Assembly: GCF_000762405.1 (NCBI RefSeq)
Contig: NZ_JRPQ01000068.1
Span: 1-43,890 of the forward strand
DNA: 43,890 nt
Reading direction: 5' to 3'
Source of the DNA: Hoylesella timonensis S9-PR14
Lineage (GTDB): Bacteria; Bacteroidota; Bacteroidia; Bacteroidales; Bacteroidaceae
Shown: one piece after another, positions 1 through 9,066 of the stretch
Layout: every line of letters starts with the position of its first letter
Position numbering within the stretch: position 1 is the first letter of the stretch
Program-made: the position numbers and the translations under genes
Notes under the pieces: model-generated
What the model was told of the DNA's origin: nothing
Seen by the model: the letters and a program-made list of their open reading frames with translations, nothing else
Database searches by the model: none

Positions 1-64
1 AAACAGGAAAGAAAAGTGTTGTCTTAAACGTAACGTCTTCAATGTCAACAAATTACAAACCTTG

Positions 65-124
65 CTCATTTCTCGCGTATTTGCGACCAACTTTGATGTT
101 GGTGATTTACACGCGAGTTATGAG
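65..124. repeat. Extended imperfect palindrome containing the CGCGTATTTGCGACCAA motif
   Basis: The left arm CTCATTTCTCGCGT pairs with ACGCGAGTTATGAG at the far end (12 of 14 positions complementary). An inner ACCAAC/GTTGGT stem closes a six-base loop, leaving an unpaired bulge between the two stems. The left arm carries CGCGTATTTGCGACCAA (74-90), which recurs exactly at 25480-25496 inside another hairpin. No T-tract follows, so a simple terminator is unlikely. It may be a REP-like or small non-autonomous repeat. Confidence 0.5.
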
Positions 125-378
125 AGACACTTTGTAAAGAAAATTCAGTATTTATGATCCGTCCATGCAGCGAACCAACAATTTGACAGATGCTGCTTTT
201 TTAGTGCTTTTCGTAGTATGAAAATCTTTCTTTAGGGAATGAGCCGTGTATGTTCATGAACCATGTGGGCAGGCAAATAGCTTCTTGCTATCTGCAACAA
301 TGTGCGATAAATCTTGGCTATATACTTTGATATACATCAAGAAAAGCAAGTTGTTTTTGACAAAACACCCTTAGGTGC

Positions 379-409
379 TTGCAATATAAGGAGATAACCT
401 CTATCTTTG
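379..409 (+). promoter_or_regulatory. Bacteroidetes-type promoter for a short transcript
   Basis: A TTG element at 379-381 is followed after 20 bases by TATCTTTG at 402-409, matching the Bacteroidetes primary-sigma promoter form (TTTG at about -33, TAnnTTTG at about -7). Transcription would start near 413-416. It faces a hairpin and T-tract only about 40 bases downstream. Confidence 0.55.
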
Positions 410-412
410 CAT

Positions 413-477
413 CGTGTTTTTCATGGTATTAGATTTAAGGTTAACAAAGATTGGACTACAGCGGTAGTCCTTTTTTT
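413..477 (+). ncRNA. Candidate small RNA of about 65 nt
   Basis: The segment runs from a good promoter (379-409) straight to an intrinsic terminator (453-477) and has no open reading frame of useful length. It has an unpaired AT-rich 5' half and a terminator hairpin as its 3' end. From memory, and unverified, similar promoter-hairpin units with a GATTTAAGGTTAACAAAG-like core recur in Bacteroidales genomes. It could instead be an attenuated leader, but the next gene starts about 390 bases later and has its own promoter. Confidence 0.45.
453..477 (+). terminator. Intrinsic terminator of the small transcript
   Basis: The perfect stem GGACTAC/GTAGTCC (453-459 and 464-470) with a four-base loop is followed directly by seven T residues, the textbook form of a rho-independent terminator on the plus strand. 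Confidence 0.75.
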
Positions 478-715
478 ATTTATCTATATCGGTTCGTATC
501 CAAGATTTTGTTCAGATAGGAAGGCTCAACAGTATATTGAGGAAAAGAGTGATATAAATTGACTTGTTGTCTTTCCTTCGTCTTATGATAGATGATTTGC
601 TTTTATCCATAAGCAATATTAGGTGTACTCTTCAAAGTTTTGTCCCATTTTTCTATTTTGAGGGAACAAGACTATCCTAACTTTTCGCATTCAAGTAAAA
701 AAATTATCTAAAAAC

Positions 716-745
716 TTGTGTATTCATAAAAATCAATTAAATTTG
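716..745 (+). promoter_or_regulatory. Promoter for the yitT-like gene
   Basis: TTG at 716-718 is followed after 19 bases by TAAATTTG at 738-745, fitting the Bacteroidetes promoter form. This implies a 5' leader of about 115 bases before the ATG at 867. Confidence 0.5.
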
Positions 746-866
746 CAAAACTTAAATAATTGTTGCTACCTAAAATAAGAAAAGGTGGCAGCAGAGAAAC
801 ACAGAATGAAGCGTGAACACCATGAGTTCTCGTTAGTTAACCTGACAACCTTTAAATTTTAACATT

Positions 867-1840
867 ATGAATAACAAGCAGGAAAGCGAAATGACTTTCG
901 TTGAGAAGTTACAAAACGCACCGAATCGAATCAAACAGATTGTCTGTACTCGTAAATTTTGGGTGGAATTAGTCGTTATGACGGTGGGAATGTTTGTGGC
1001 AGCCATGGGAGTGTACTTTTTTTTGATACCCAGTAAACTCATTATAGGCTCTATTACTGGCTTGTCCTTGGTGCTCGCTAAATTACTTCCTTTTGTGTCT
1101 GTGGGAACGATGATATTTGTTATTAATGCGATACTGCTTGTGCTTTCGTTTTTGCTCATCGGCAATGAGTTTGTGCCAAGACCGTCTATACAGCGTTGAT
1201 ATTAGGTCCGATGATTGACTTTATCGGTTCCATCGTTCCTATCCATGAATCTCTCTTCACCACTTACGTTGCAGGACAAGCCATTGCCAATCCTTGGTTT
1301 GACCTTCTTTGTTTCGTTCTCATCCTGAGTGCTTCACAAAGTATCTTGTTCAGTATCAATGCTTCTACAGGTGGATTGGATATTCTTGCGAAGATTTTCA
1401 ATAAGTACCTCCATGTTAAGCTTGGTACTGCCGTAATGTTAGCAGGTGGTGCAATCTGTTGTACGGCTTTTGCAATTAATCCTGTTAGTTTAGTAATCAT
1501 TGGTTTAATTGGAACATGGCTCAATGGTTTGATACTTAATCATTTTATGTCGGATATCAATTCTAAGACTCGTGTGTATATCATCTCCAAAGATTACCAG
1601 AAGATTTTGGATTTTGTCCTTCATACCATTCGTCGTGGTGTGACCATGCACGAGGTGATAGGTGGCTACTCTAATGAAAAGCAAATACAGTTGGAAATCG
1701 TTTTGACAAAAGAAGAATTTTCTACTTTGATTGATTTCATGAGTAAGGAAAGACTCAAAACATTTATTACCTCTGATACCGTGAGTGAAGTATATGGTCT
1801 TTGGAATAAGAAAGGACTGCTACGTACGGGAAATTATTGA
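867..1840 (+). pseudogene. YitT/DUF161-family membrane protein, frameshifted
   Basis: Two adjoining frames together encode one YitT-family protein of about 324 residues. The first (867-1199) gives the N-terminus and three membrane segments and ends in LLIGNEF followed by out-of-frame residues. The second carries on as KTVYTALILGPM (from about 1176), with further membrane segments and a C-terminal DUF2179-type domain (RVYIISKDYQKI... to VYGLWNK). Adding one G after the TTT codon at 1170-1172 restores NEFGAKTVYTALIL, which fits the family, so a single-base deletion near 1173 explains the break. The family is widespread and its substrate is unknown. Translation restart at the TTG at 1196 would give only a partial protein. 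The change may be a true pseudogene, a phase-variable or strain-specific lesion, or a sequencing error; no homopolymer longer than three bases lies there. Confidence 0.85.
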
Positions 1841-1911
1841 TACTGTCACGCCTTTTCAGAAACGGAGCACGATAGTTGCACTGTAAACATGAAATCTAAT
1901 TTGTACTTACT

Positions 1912-3009
1912 ATGAAATTAAAGATATATCTGCTTTTGCTAACATTCTATGGCATGGCGCTCTATGCACAAGAGTCCCAGCATGTAAATCTGTCTGTTGA
2001 AGCACGAGCAGACTACCAACGTGAATCGATTGACGGTGTGAAAGTTAATGATAAAACAGGCTTTAAGGGAAACATTTTTAACCTTATTATCAATGGAAAT
2101 CTCTCACCTAAGTTCTCTTTTAAGTATCGACAACGCCTGAATGGCATTAACAAAGATTATACATTTTTTGATGCTACCGACTGGCTCTTCCTTACTTATC
2201 ACGCTAACCAAAATTGGACTCTCTCTGGTGGTAAGTGGGCTGTGCTATGTGGACCGTGGGAGTTCGACCCAGCTCCTATTGATTGTTTTCAACTCTTTGA
2301 ATTCTGTTACAACTTTCCCTGCTACGAGTGGGGACTGTGGTTGGGCTATCAAACGACGAATAAAAAAGACCAATTCTTCTTGCAAATGGTGGAAAGCCCG
2401 TTCCGGAAAGTATATAAGCGAAATAGTGGCATATCTTCAGAGATGTATGCCTACAACCTGATATGGTATGGGAGTCATGGTATCTTGCACACCGATTGGT
2501 CTGTCAACTTGATGGAGTATGCGCCAGGGAAATTTATCAATTACCTTTCTTTTGGTAATCGTTTCGATGTGGCTGACAATCTGCAAATAGGAGTGGATTA
2601 CATGAACCGTGCCACCAAGGGGCAGACGTTCCTTTTCAAGGATTGCTCCATGACCGCTCGTGTCGATTACCAACCTACACCACAGGTTAACCTCTGGGCT
2701 AAGGCGAGTTATGACGTGAATCATGCAGGCGTAGACACCAATCCCGAGACAGCAACTCCTTTGACCGCACCCAATCAAAAGACCGCAGAACAATCCAAAC
2801 CTCGCGCAGATCTGGTGTTATATGAAGGAACCGAAATCACACGTGTAGGTGCAGGATTGGAGTACTATCCACTGAAAAACAAGAATGTGCGTCTACATGC
2901 CAACTATAGTTACTGCTTTGGTAAGAACACCAATCCTACTGGTTACCTGCAAGACAAACATTCCATTCTTGACCTTGGGGTTACTTGGCGAGTGAATGTG
3001 ATTAAGTAA
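1912..3009 (+). CDS. OprO/OprP-like outer-membrane porin
   Basis: The 365-residue product begins with a signal peptide (MKLKIYLLLLTFYGMALYAQ) and continues as alternating short amphipathic strands, ending in a strand typical of outer-membrane barrels (SILDLGVTWRVNVIK). The layout, with an early FNLIINGNLSPKFSFKYRQR strand followed by WLFLTYHANQNWTLSGGKWA, resembles the phosphate-selective porin O/P family found across Bacteroidetes. In these organisms the substrate is usually unproven, so the name does not establish phosphate transport. The gene starts 71 bases after the broken yitT-like gene and could be cotranscribed with it. It has an unusual run of cysteine and aromatic residues around residues 120-145 (DCFQLFEFCYNFPCYEWG). 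Confidence 0.7.
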   Translation: MKLKIYLLLLTFYGMALYAQESQHVNLSVEARADYQRESIDGVKVNDKTGFKGNIFNLIINGNLSPKFSFKYRQRLNGINKDYTFFDATDWLFLTYHANQNWTLSGGKWAVLCGPWEFDPAPIDCFQLFEFCYNFPCYEWGLWLGYQTTNKKDQFFLQMVESPFRKVYKRNSGISSEMYAYNLIWYGSHGILHTDWSVNLMEYAPGKFINYLSFGNRFDVADNLQIGVDYMNRATKGQTFLFKDCSMTARVDYQPTPQVNLWAKASYDVNHAGVDTNPETATPLTAPNQKTAEQSKPRADLVLYEGTEITRVGAGLEYYPLKNKNVRLHANYSYCFGKNTNPTGYLQDKHSILDLGVTWRVNVIK

Positions 3010-3063
3010 CTGTCAATCTTTCACAAGAGAAATAAAGAAAATAGCTCTTTATACGTTAAAATC

Positions 3064-3094
3064 TTGGCATTTTGGAAGAAAAAGATTAATTTTG
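3064..3094 (+). promoter_or_regulatory. Promoter of the metalloprotease-SusCD operon
   Basis: TTG at 3064-3066, 20 bases, then TAATTTTG at 3087-3094 matches the Bacteroidetes promoter form. It leaves an AT-rich leader of about 95 bases before the ATG at 3194. Confidence 0.5.
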
Positions 3095-3193
3095 CAAACA
3101 GAATATGTGAGATAAATCAAAAACTGTAAATATACAGTTTGCAGAATAGGATAACGGTTTCTCTATTTATTTTGTTATAAAATTATCAAATCA

Positions 3194-5791
3194 ATGCTAA
3201 AGAGATGTTTTCGTCATAAAGGTAAATCCTTATTCATAATAATATGTGCAGGTTTCATGTTTTCAGCCACTTCCATGGAAATGCGTGCAGCCTGTCAAAT
3301 TTGGCCATTCTCCAAAAAGAAGAAAAAAACAGAGAAGCCCATCTCTGCCTACAAGCGTCTTACAGGTCGTGACTCGGTAGAGATGCACGGTGTGTTCAAT
3401 GTTATCAAGAAAGGGGATACGATTTATTACGAAATTCCCACCAGGTTGATGGGACGTGAGTTCCTTGTAGTGAACCGTTTGCAAAGAGTTCCTTCCGAAC
3501 TCAACGAGTCGGGAGTGAACAAGGGTATCAATTATGAAAATCAGACGGTGCGCTTTGAATGGGACAAACGACAGAAAAGACTCATTGTTCGACAACAACG
3601 CATCACGCCCGAAGTTCCTGCATCTGCGGCAATGGCTGGTTCGGTGAAGGATAATTACATTGATCCCATACTTGCTAACTTGAAGATAGAAGGCATGGCG
3701 AACGACTCTTCTACCGTGATTGTGAAGGTCAATGACTTGTACAACGGCAAGGAGAATTTCCTAAATGATGTGTTCAATAATATTAACTTAGGCACAAGTC
3801 CTATTGCAAACTTGTCACGAATTATTGATATCAAGGCGTTTAAGAACAATGTCACAGCCACCTCTGAGCTAACAACGACCGTTCATGAGGGGAATAGTAA
3901 GGTAAACGTGACGGTAGTGGTGAGTTCTTCGCTCTCTCTCTTGCCAAAATATCCCATGCAAGGTCGTGAGGAGGATGCCTGTGTGGGATATTTCACCACC
4001 TCAAACATCCAATACAACGACTATCAAAACAAGGTAGAACCCAAAAACTATATCACTCGTTGGCGTCTCGTTCCTTCGGATACAGCCGCCTATCTGCGTG
4101 GCGAATTGGTAGAACCCGTTCAACCCATCGTGTTTTATATCGACCAAGCCGTCCCCAAACACTTGCGCCCATATATTAAAAAAGGTATGACAGATTGGAA
4201 TAAGGCATTTGAGCGGGCTGGTTTTAAGAATGCCATTCAGGTGTTCGATTATACCGATAGTTTGGCGCAAGTGGGCGATGATATGGGCTACTCGGTGTTG
4301 ACTTATGCTGCATCTACCAAAGCCAATGCCATGGGACCATCGGTCATTGACCCTCGTACAGGCGAGATATTGGAAGCAGATATCGTTTGGTGGCATAACG
4401 TACAATCTCTCATCAGTGAGTGGATCAAGGTACAAACGGGGGCGCAGAACCCACAAGCGCGCCGTATGCAATTGCCCGAAGAGTTGATTGGCGATGCTGT
4501 ACGCTTCGTAGCCTGTCATGAAGTGGGGCATTCTTTGGGCTTACGACACAACATGATCGCCTCAAATGCCTATCCCACCGATTCGCTTCGGTCTGTAAGT
4601 TTCACTCAACGAATGGGCGGCACCTCCTCGTCAATTATGGATTATGCGCGTTTCAATTATGTTGCCCAACCGGGTGACGGGGTGAAAGTGATGTCGCCTC
4701 ATATCGGACCTTACGACCTCATGGCAATAGAGTGGGGCTATCGCTGGTATCCGCAAGGCACAGATGAACAGCAGAAGTTGAACGATTTTTTAGGAAAACA
4801 TCGTGGACGTTTGTATAAATATAGTGAGGCGCAGCCGCAGCGTACTGCCATCGACCCACGTGCCTTGAGCGAAGATTTGGGCGACGACGCTGTAAAGTCG
4901 GCACGATATGGTATTGCCAACCTCAAACGCATTGTGCCGAACATCGTCAAGTGGACCACTACAGGCGAGCCAGGACAAGACTACGATGAGGCTTCCAACC
5001 TTTATTCGGCGGTTATCTATCAGTGGAGTTTGTACCTATATCATGTCATGGCAAATGTGGGAGGCATGTACTTGGAGAACCTTACGGTTGGCGACGGACA
5101 GACATCATTCCACTTTGTCGAGAAAGACAAGCAGCGCCAGGCATTGCAATTCTTGTTGGATGAGGTGCTGACTGAGCCAAAATGGCTATTCGACACACCG
5201 CTCTCGAAGTTGACTTACTTACAACGTAAGACCCCATTGGGTGTAGAAGAGCAGCAACCTTTCTATATGTTGAAGAATCAGCAGAATTACATTTTGTGGG
5301 ATTTGCTCAATAACGACCGCTTAATGCGAATGTATGAAAACGAATATGAGAATGGCAAAAAAGCGTTCACACCTGTAGAATTTATGGATATGTTGCATCG
5401 ACATATCTTTAAGACTACCTTGGCAGCAAAGTCGCCCAATCTCTTGGAGCGCAATTTACAAAAGAGTTTTATCGATGCACTCATTACTGCAGCAGCCGAA
5501 GGAAAGGGTGTGAAAATCAACAAGAATCTATATGAAAACACTTTCCTTGACCAACCCGACAAGCAATTGGGCTGTCAGGAGGAAACTTACTTGAGCAGTA
5601 AATCAAGAAACATACAAATGACGAATACGCAGGTAACACGTAACAGCGATGCGTTGAGTTTGAAACGAGGCGAGATGATTCGTGTCATGAAACTATTGAA
5701 GAGTAGGTTACACCGCTCAGACACTACTACTCGTCTTCACTATGAGGACGTGATATTACGCATACAAACAGCTTTGGGATTAACGAAATAA
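3194..5791 (+). CDS. Exported zinc-dependent metalloprotease (DUF5117/DUF5118 type)
   Basis: The 865-residue protein has an N-terminal export signal (hydrophobic FIIICAGFMFSATSM) and a zinc-metalloprotease core. The extended zinc site HEVGHSLGLRHN places H442, E443, H446 and H452 as ligands and catalytic base, and SIMDY (480-484) supplies the Met-turn; together they mark a metzincin-like enzyme. The region before it (about 40-330) matches the large N-terminal part of Bacteroidetes zinc-dependent metalloproteases with DUF5117/DUF5118 regions. It probably acts in the periplasm or at the outer membrane and cleaves proteins or peptides. It ends 11 bases before a SusC gene, with SusD after that, so it most likely feeds peptides to that importer. 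The native substrate cannot be read from the sequence. Confidence 0.85.
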   Translation: MLKRCFRHKGKSLFIIICAGFMFSATSMEMRAACQIWPFSKKKKKTEKPISAYKRLTGRDSVEMHGVFNVIKKGDTIYYEIPTRLMGREFLVVNRLQRVPSELNESGVNKGINYENQTVRFEWDKRQKRLIVRQQRITPEVPASAAMAGSVKDNYIDPILANLKIEGMANDSSTVIVKVNDLYNGKENFLNDVFNNINLGTSPIANLSRIIDIKAFKNNVTATSELTTTVHEGNSKVNVTVVVSSSLSLLPKYPMQGREEDACVGYFTTSNIQYNDYQNKVEPKNYITRWRLVPSDTAAYLRGELVEPVQPIVFYIDQAVPKHLRPYIKKGMTDWNKAFERAGFKNAIQVFDYTDSLAQVGDDMGYSVLTYAASTKANAMGPSVIDPRTGEILEADIVWWHNVQSLISEWIKVQTGAQNPQARRMQLPEELIGDAVRFVACHEVGHSLGLRHNMIASNAYPTDSLRSVSFTQRMGGTSSSIMDYARFNYVAQPGDGVKVMSPHIGPYDLMAIEWGYRWYPQGTDEQQKLNDFLGKHRGRLYKYSEAQPQRTAIDPRALSEDLGDDAVKSARYGIANLKRIVPNIVKWTTTGEPGQDYDEASNLYSAVIYQWSLYLYHVMANVGGMYLENLTVGDGQTSFHFVEKDKQRQALQFLLDEVLTEPKWLFDTPLSKLTYLQRKTPLGVEEQQPFYMLKNQQNYILWDLLNNDRLMRMYENEYENGKKAFTPVEFMDMLHRHIFKTTLAAKSPNLLERNLQKSFIDALITAAAEGKGVKINKNLYENTFLDQPDKQLGCQEETYLSSKSRNIQMTNTQVTRNSDALSLKRGEMIRVMKLLKSRLHRSDTTTRLHYEDVILRIQTALGLTK

Positions 5792-5802
5792 GAAGAATAA
5801 CA

Positions 5803-8800
5803 ATGAAAAAGAAAACGATATACATGCTCATCGCCTTGCTGGCGTGTGTCTTGCAGGTGCAGGCACAAGAGCGAGTGATTACTGGTGTGGTGCTTGATGG
5901 CGACCTCAAGGACGAACCGCTCATTGGTGCAACGGTGGGAAAGGGCGCAGGTAAGGTGTCAACGGGTACGGTAACCGACTACGAAGGAAAGTTTAAGCTG
6001 TCTGTTGGAAAGGACACAAAAGCTATATCCGTTAGCTATGTGGGTTATACAACGCAAACTATTAGTCTGAAGCCAGGCGTTAATCATTACAAAATCGTGC
6101 TGATGCCCGATGCACATTCTATCAACGAAGTAGTTGTAACAGGTTATCAGCGCATTGACAGACGCAAACTGACAGCCTCTGTAACGACAGTCGATATCTC
6201 AGATAAGGCTGTGGGAGCGGTGAAGAACATTGACCAAGCCTTGGCAGGACAGATAGCCGGACTGTCTACCGTAAACAGTTCGGGTGCTCCAGGCGCACCA
6301 GTGAAGATACGTATTCGTGGTACTGCTTCCATCAATGGCACGCAGGAACCGCTGTGGGTATTGGATGGTATTCCTTTGGAGGGTACGGACATTCCGTCTA
6401 TGGAAAACCTCAACGACATCGATGACATGTATCAAACGTCCATTGCAGGCATCAATCCCTCAGACATTGAGAACATCACGGTGCTGAAAGATGCAGCCGC
6501 CACAGCCATTTATGGTGCTCGTGCTGCCAATGGAGTTATTGTCATCACCACTAAGAAAGGCAAGGAGGGCAGACCAGTTATTAACTTTTCTGCCAAATAC
6601 ACCTATAGTCCAAAGTTGAATATCGACCGTCTGAACCTATTGAATGCTGACGAAAAAGTGGATTTAGAGTTAGGCTTGTTAGCTTCAGACTACACCTATC
6701 GTGAGCATAAAGGTGAGGTGGCGAACATTTTGAAAACACTCAACGAGATTGAGACATATAAAAGAGAAGGCAGGAATGCGCTTTCAGCATTGGCACAAAC
6801 GCAGATCAATGCACTTCGCAACATTCATACTGATTGGAATGACATACTTTTCCGCCATGCCATGAACCAAGAATACAATGCAAGTATTGCAGGAGGGAGC
6901 AACCGTTCTGGTTATTATACATCGGTGGGCTATTACGATGAGCAAGGCAATGTGAAAGGTGTTGACAACAAACGCTTTAACATGACATTGAAAGCCGATT
7001 ACCGTATCAATAAAATGTTAAAGTTGGGTGCGTCCGTTTACGCCAACCAACGGAAGCAAAACAGCTATCTCACCGACACCAATGGATTTACTAACCCGGT
7101 GTATTACTCACGTTTGGCAAACCCATACTTCCTGCCTTTTGTGGAGGGTAAGTATCATTACGATGTCAATGTGCAGGGAAAGGAAGACTCGTCGCTCGAC
7201 TTCAACATCTTTGAAGAGCGAGAAAACACTTCGCACAAGCGTACCGACCGATCGCTCATGGCTATCTTTGACGGTGAATTGCAATTCACACCCGACTTGA
7301 AACTCACCTCGCAATTTGGCTTGCAGTATGACAACTACTCATTAGAGAAGTACGCTGGCGAGAACAGTTTTGCGATGAGAAAGGAACACTTCAATGCTAC
7401 TTATGCTTATAAAGACGGCAAACGCTCGTATCTTCCAGAAGGAGGAATGCACAAAACTACCTCCTATAATAGTTTGCAGTGGACGTGGAAGGCTCTTTTA
7501 GAGTATGCACACCGCTTTAATAAGGTTCACGATGTTGAGCTTTTGGCAGGTACAGAGGTACGCCACATCAATTCTTCTTCTGTTTATTCAGCAGCATACG
7601 GTTACGATGCCCGTACGCTTACCACGCATCCTGTGATATTTCCAAATGAAACAACGGCAGAGAGTCGTCCGCTCCATCGTGAGAATCAAGCCGTGAATGC
7701 TTATGTGTCGTGGTTTGCGACTGGTTCGTACACGCTGTTTTATCGTTACACTTTGGGAGGCAGTGTGCGCTTCGACGGCTCCGATGTGTTCGGTGTTGCC
7801 AAGAAATATCGTTATCTGCCACTATATTCAGTGAGTGGGTTGTGGCGCGTACACCAAGAGCGTTTCGCCAAAAAGGCTAAATGGCTTAGCAACTTGTCGC
7901 TGCGTGCATCCTACGGAATCCAAGGAAACATCGATAAAAACACCTCGCCTTATCTCATTGGCTTTTATGACAAAACGTCGATATTGCCTGGAAAGGGTGA
8001 ACAAATGATAAAGGCAGAGACAGCTCCCAACCCTGATTTGCGTTGGGAAAAGACGAAAAACGTGAACTTTGGAGTAGACCTTGGTTTGTGGAACAACGCC
8101 ATAACGCTGTCGGCAGACTATTACTATCGCCGCAGTAGCGACCTCATCGGGATGCGTATGTTGCCACAAGAAACAGGGTTCTCGGCTACTACTATCAACT
8201 GGGCAAGCATGGAGAATAGCGGTTGGGAGATAGCCTTGGGGTCAAGAAACATTTACACCAAGAATTTCAAGTGGACCACCAACCTGAACTTAGGCTTCAA
8301 CACCAATAAGATTTTGAATGAGAGCGTGGCAGAAAACTCTACCTATCCCAGTCGTGAAGGCTATCCTGTGGGTGCCTTGTTTGCCTACAAGACAGCGGGT
8401 TTGGATAAGGATGGATATCCCTTGTTTGTCAACAAAGAGGGTAATAAAGTGACCGTTGCCGAACTGCTGAAACTGAATAATGCTGGTGCCAGCACACTTT
8501 CGGCGTCCGAACAGCGAGCATTATACACCTATATGGGTAGTACCGACCCTAAAGTGTCTGGTGGTTTTATCAATCATTTTGAGTATAAAGATTGGCAATT
8601 AGGCATCAACTTCATTTTTAACTTGGGCATGAAGGTGCGTGTACAACCCTCTTATAACCCCACAACGTATGACAGAGGGCTAAATGTCAATCGTGACATC
8701 CTGCAACGTTGGACGCCAAACAACAACCAAACAGCTTTCCCCAAGTTGATGACGAAGGATGTGCGAGTGCCCGAGCATATTCAATATTCTGAATACAATA

Positions 8801-9054
8801 CCTACAGTATGCTCGATACTTGGGTGAAAGACCGCAGTTATATGCGTCTGCAAAGCCTTCGCTTGGGTTACAAATTGCCCTCGAAATGGCTCAACAAGGT
8901 AGGTGTTACCAATGCGTCGCTGTCTTTAGAAGGGCGCAACCTCTTTGTCGTTGCTACAGACTACACCAACTATCTCGACCCCGAGACCATGGGAAACCCA
9001 TTTGCCCAGCCTATGGCAAAAAGCGTTATCTTTGGTTTGAATATGAATTTTTAA
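5803..9054 (+). CDS. SusC/RagA-family TonB-dependent transporter
   Basis: The 1083-residue protein has a signal peptide (ending LQVQAQ), a carboxypeptidase-regulatory-like domain (about 24-105), the TonB-box region SINEVVVTGYQ, a plug carrying the SusC signature ENITVLKDAAATAIYGARA followed by GVIVITTKKG, and a long beta-barrel ending in VIFGLNMNF. It would import a ligand captured by its SusD partner, which starts 12 bases later. The plug has an insertion just before the signature (LEGTDIPSMENLNDIDDMYQ region). There is no N-terminal STN signalling domain, so it is not built to signal to an anti-sigma factor. With a metalloprotease gene directly upstream, a RagA-like role in oligopeptide uptake is more likely than glycan uptake, but this is inference. 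Confidence 0.93.
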   Translation: MKKKTIYMLIALLACVLQVQAQERVITGVVLDGDLKDEPLIGATVGKGAGKVSTGTVTDYEGKFKLSVGKDTKAISVSYVGYTTQTISLKPGVNHYKIVLMPDAHSINEVVVTGYQRIDRRKLTASVTTVDISDKAVGAVKNIDQALAGQIAGLSTVNSSGAPGAPVKIRIRGTASINGTQEPLWVLDGIPLEGTDIPSMENLNDIDDMYQTSIAGINPSDIENITVLKDAAATAIYGARAANGVIVITTKKGKEGRPVINFSAKYTYSPKLNIDRLNLLNADEKVDLELGLLASDYTYREHKGEVANILKTLNEIETYKREGRNALSALAQTQINALRNIHTDWNDILFRHAMNQEYNASIAGGSNRSGYYTSVGYYDEQGNVKGVDNKRFNMTLKADYRINKMLKLGASVYANQRKQNSYLTDTNGFTNPVYYSRLANPYFLPFVEGKYHYDVNVQGKEDSSLDFNIFEERENTSHKRTDRSLMAIFDGELQFTPDLKLTSQFGLQYDNYSLEKYAGENSFAMRKEHFNATYAYKDGKRSYLPEGGMHKTTSYNSLQWTWKALLEYAHRFNKVHDVELLAGTEVRHINSSSVYSAAYGYDARTLTTHPVIFPNETTAESRPLHRENQAVNAYVSWFATGSYTLFYRYTLGGSVRFDGSDVFGVAKKYRYLPLYSVSGLWRVHQERFAKKAKWLSNLSLRASYGIQGNIDKNTSPYLIGFYDKTSILPGKGEQMIKAETAPNPDLRWEKTKNVNFGVDLGLWNNAITLSADYYYRRSSDLIGMRMLPQETGFSATTINWASMENSGWEIALGSRNIYTKNFKWTTNLNLGFNTNKILNESVAENSTYPSREGYPVGALFAYKTAGLDKDGYPLFVNKEGNKVTVAELLKLNNAGASTLSASEQRALYTYMGSTDPKVSGGFINHFEYKDWQLGINFIFNLGMKVRVQPSYNPTTYDRGLNVNRDILQRWTPNNNQTAFPKLMTKDVRVPEHIQYSEYNTYSMLDTWVKDRSYMRLQSLRLGYKLPSKWLNKVGVTNASLSLEGRNLFVVATDYTNYLDPETMGNPFAQPMAKSVIFGLNMNF

Positions 9055-9066
9055 GTTGAAAAGAAG

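Larger units (their letters stand above)
1..866. other. Non-coding region upstream of the yitT-like gene
   Basis: I find no convincing protein gene in these 866 bases. The stretch holds a long imperfect palindrome (65-124), a small ATAGC/GCTAT hairpin (277-291), a compact promoter plus terminator unit (379-477) and a promoter for the downstream gene (716-745), each described separately where useful. The part between 481 and 710 is AT-rich and I see nothing definable in it. Confidence 0.6.

Noticed and set aside
780..866. Possible riboswitch in the leader of the yitT-like gene
   Set aside because: A few short complementary segments exist, but no TPP, SAM, cobalamin or other core motif could be recognised.
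833..1165. Open frame on the minus strand across the yitT-like gene
   Set aside because: It is antisense to a recognisable membrane domain, has no family features and no suitable start region.
1912..3009. Treating the porin as a phosphate channel linked to the phosphatase locus
   Set aside because: The family name comes from Pseudomonas; the gene is about 29 kb from the phosphatases and nothing in the sequence shows phosphate selectivity.
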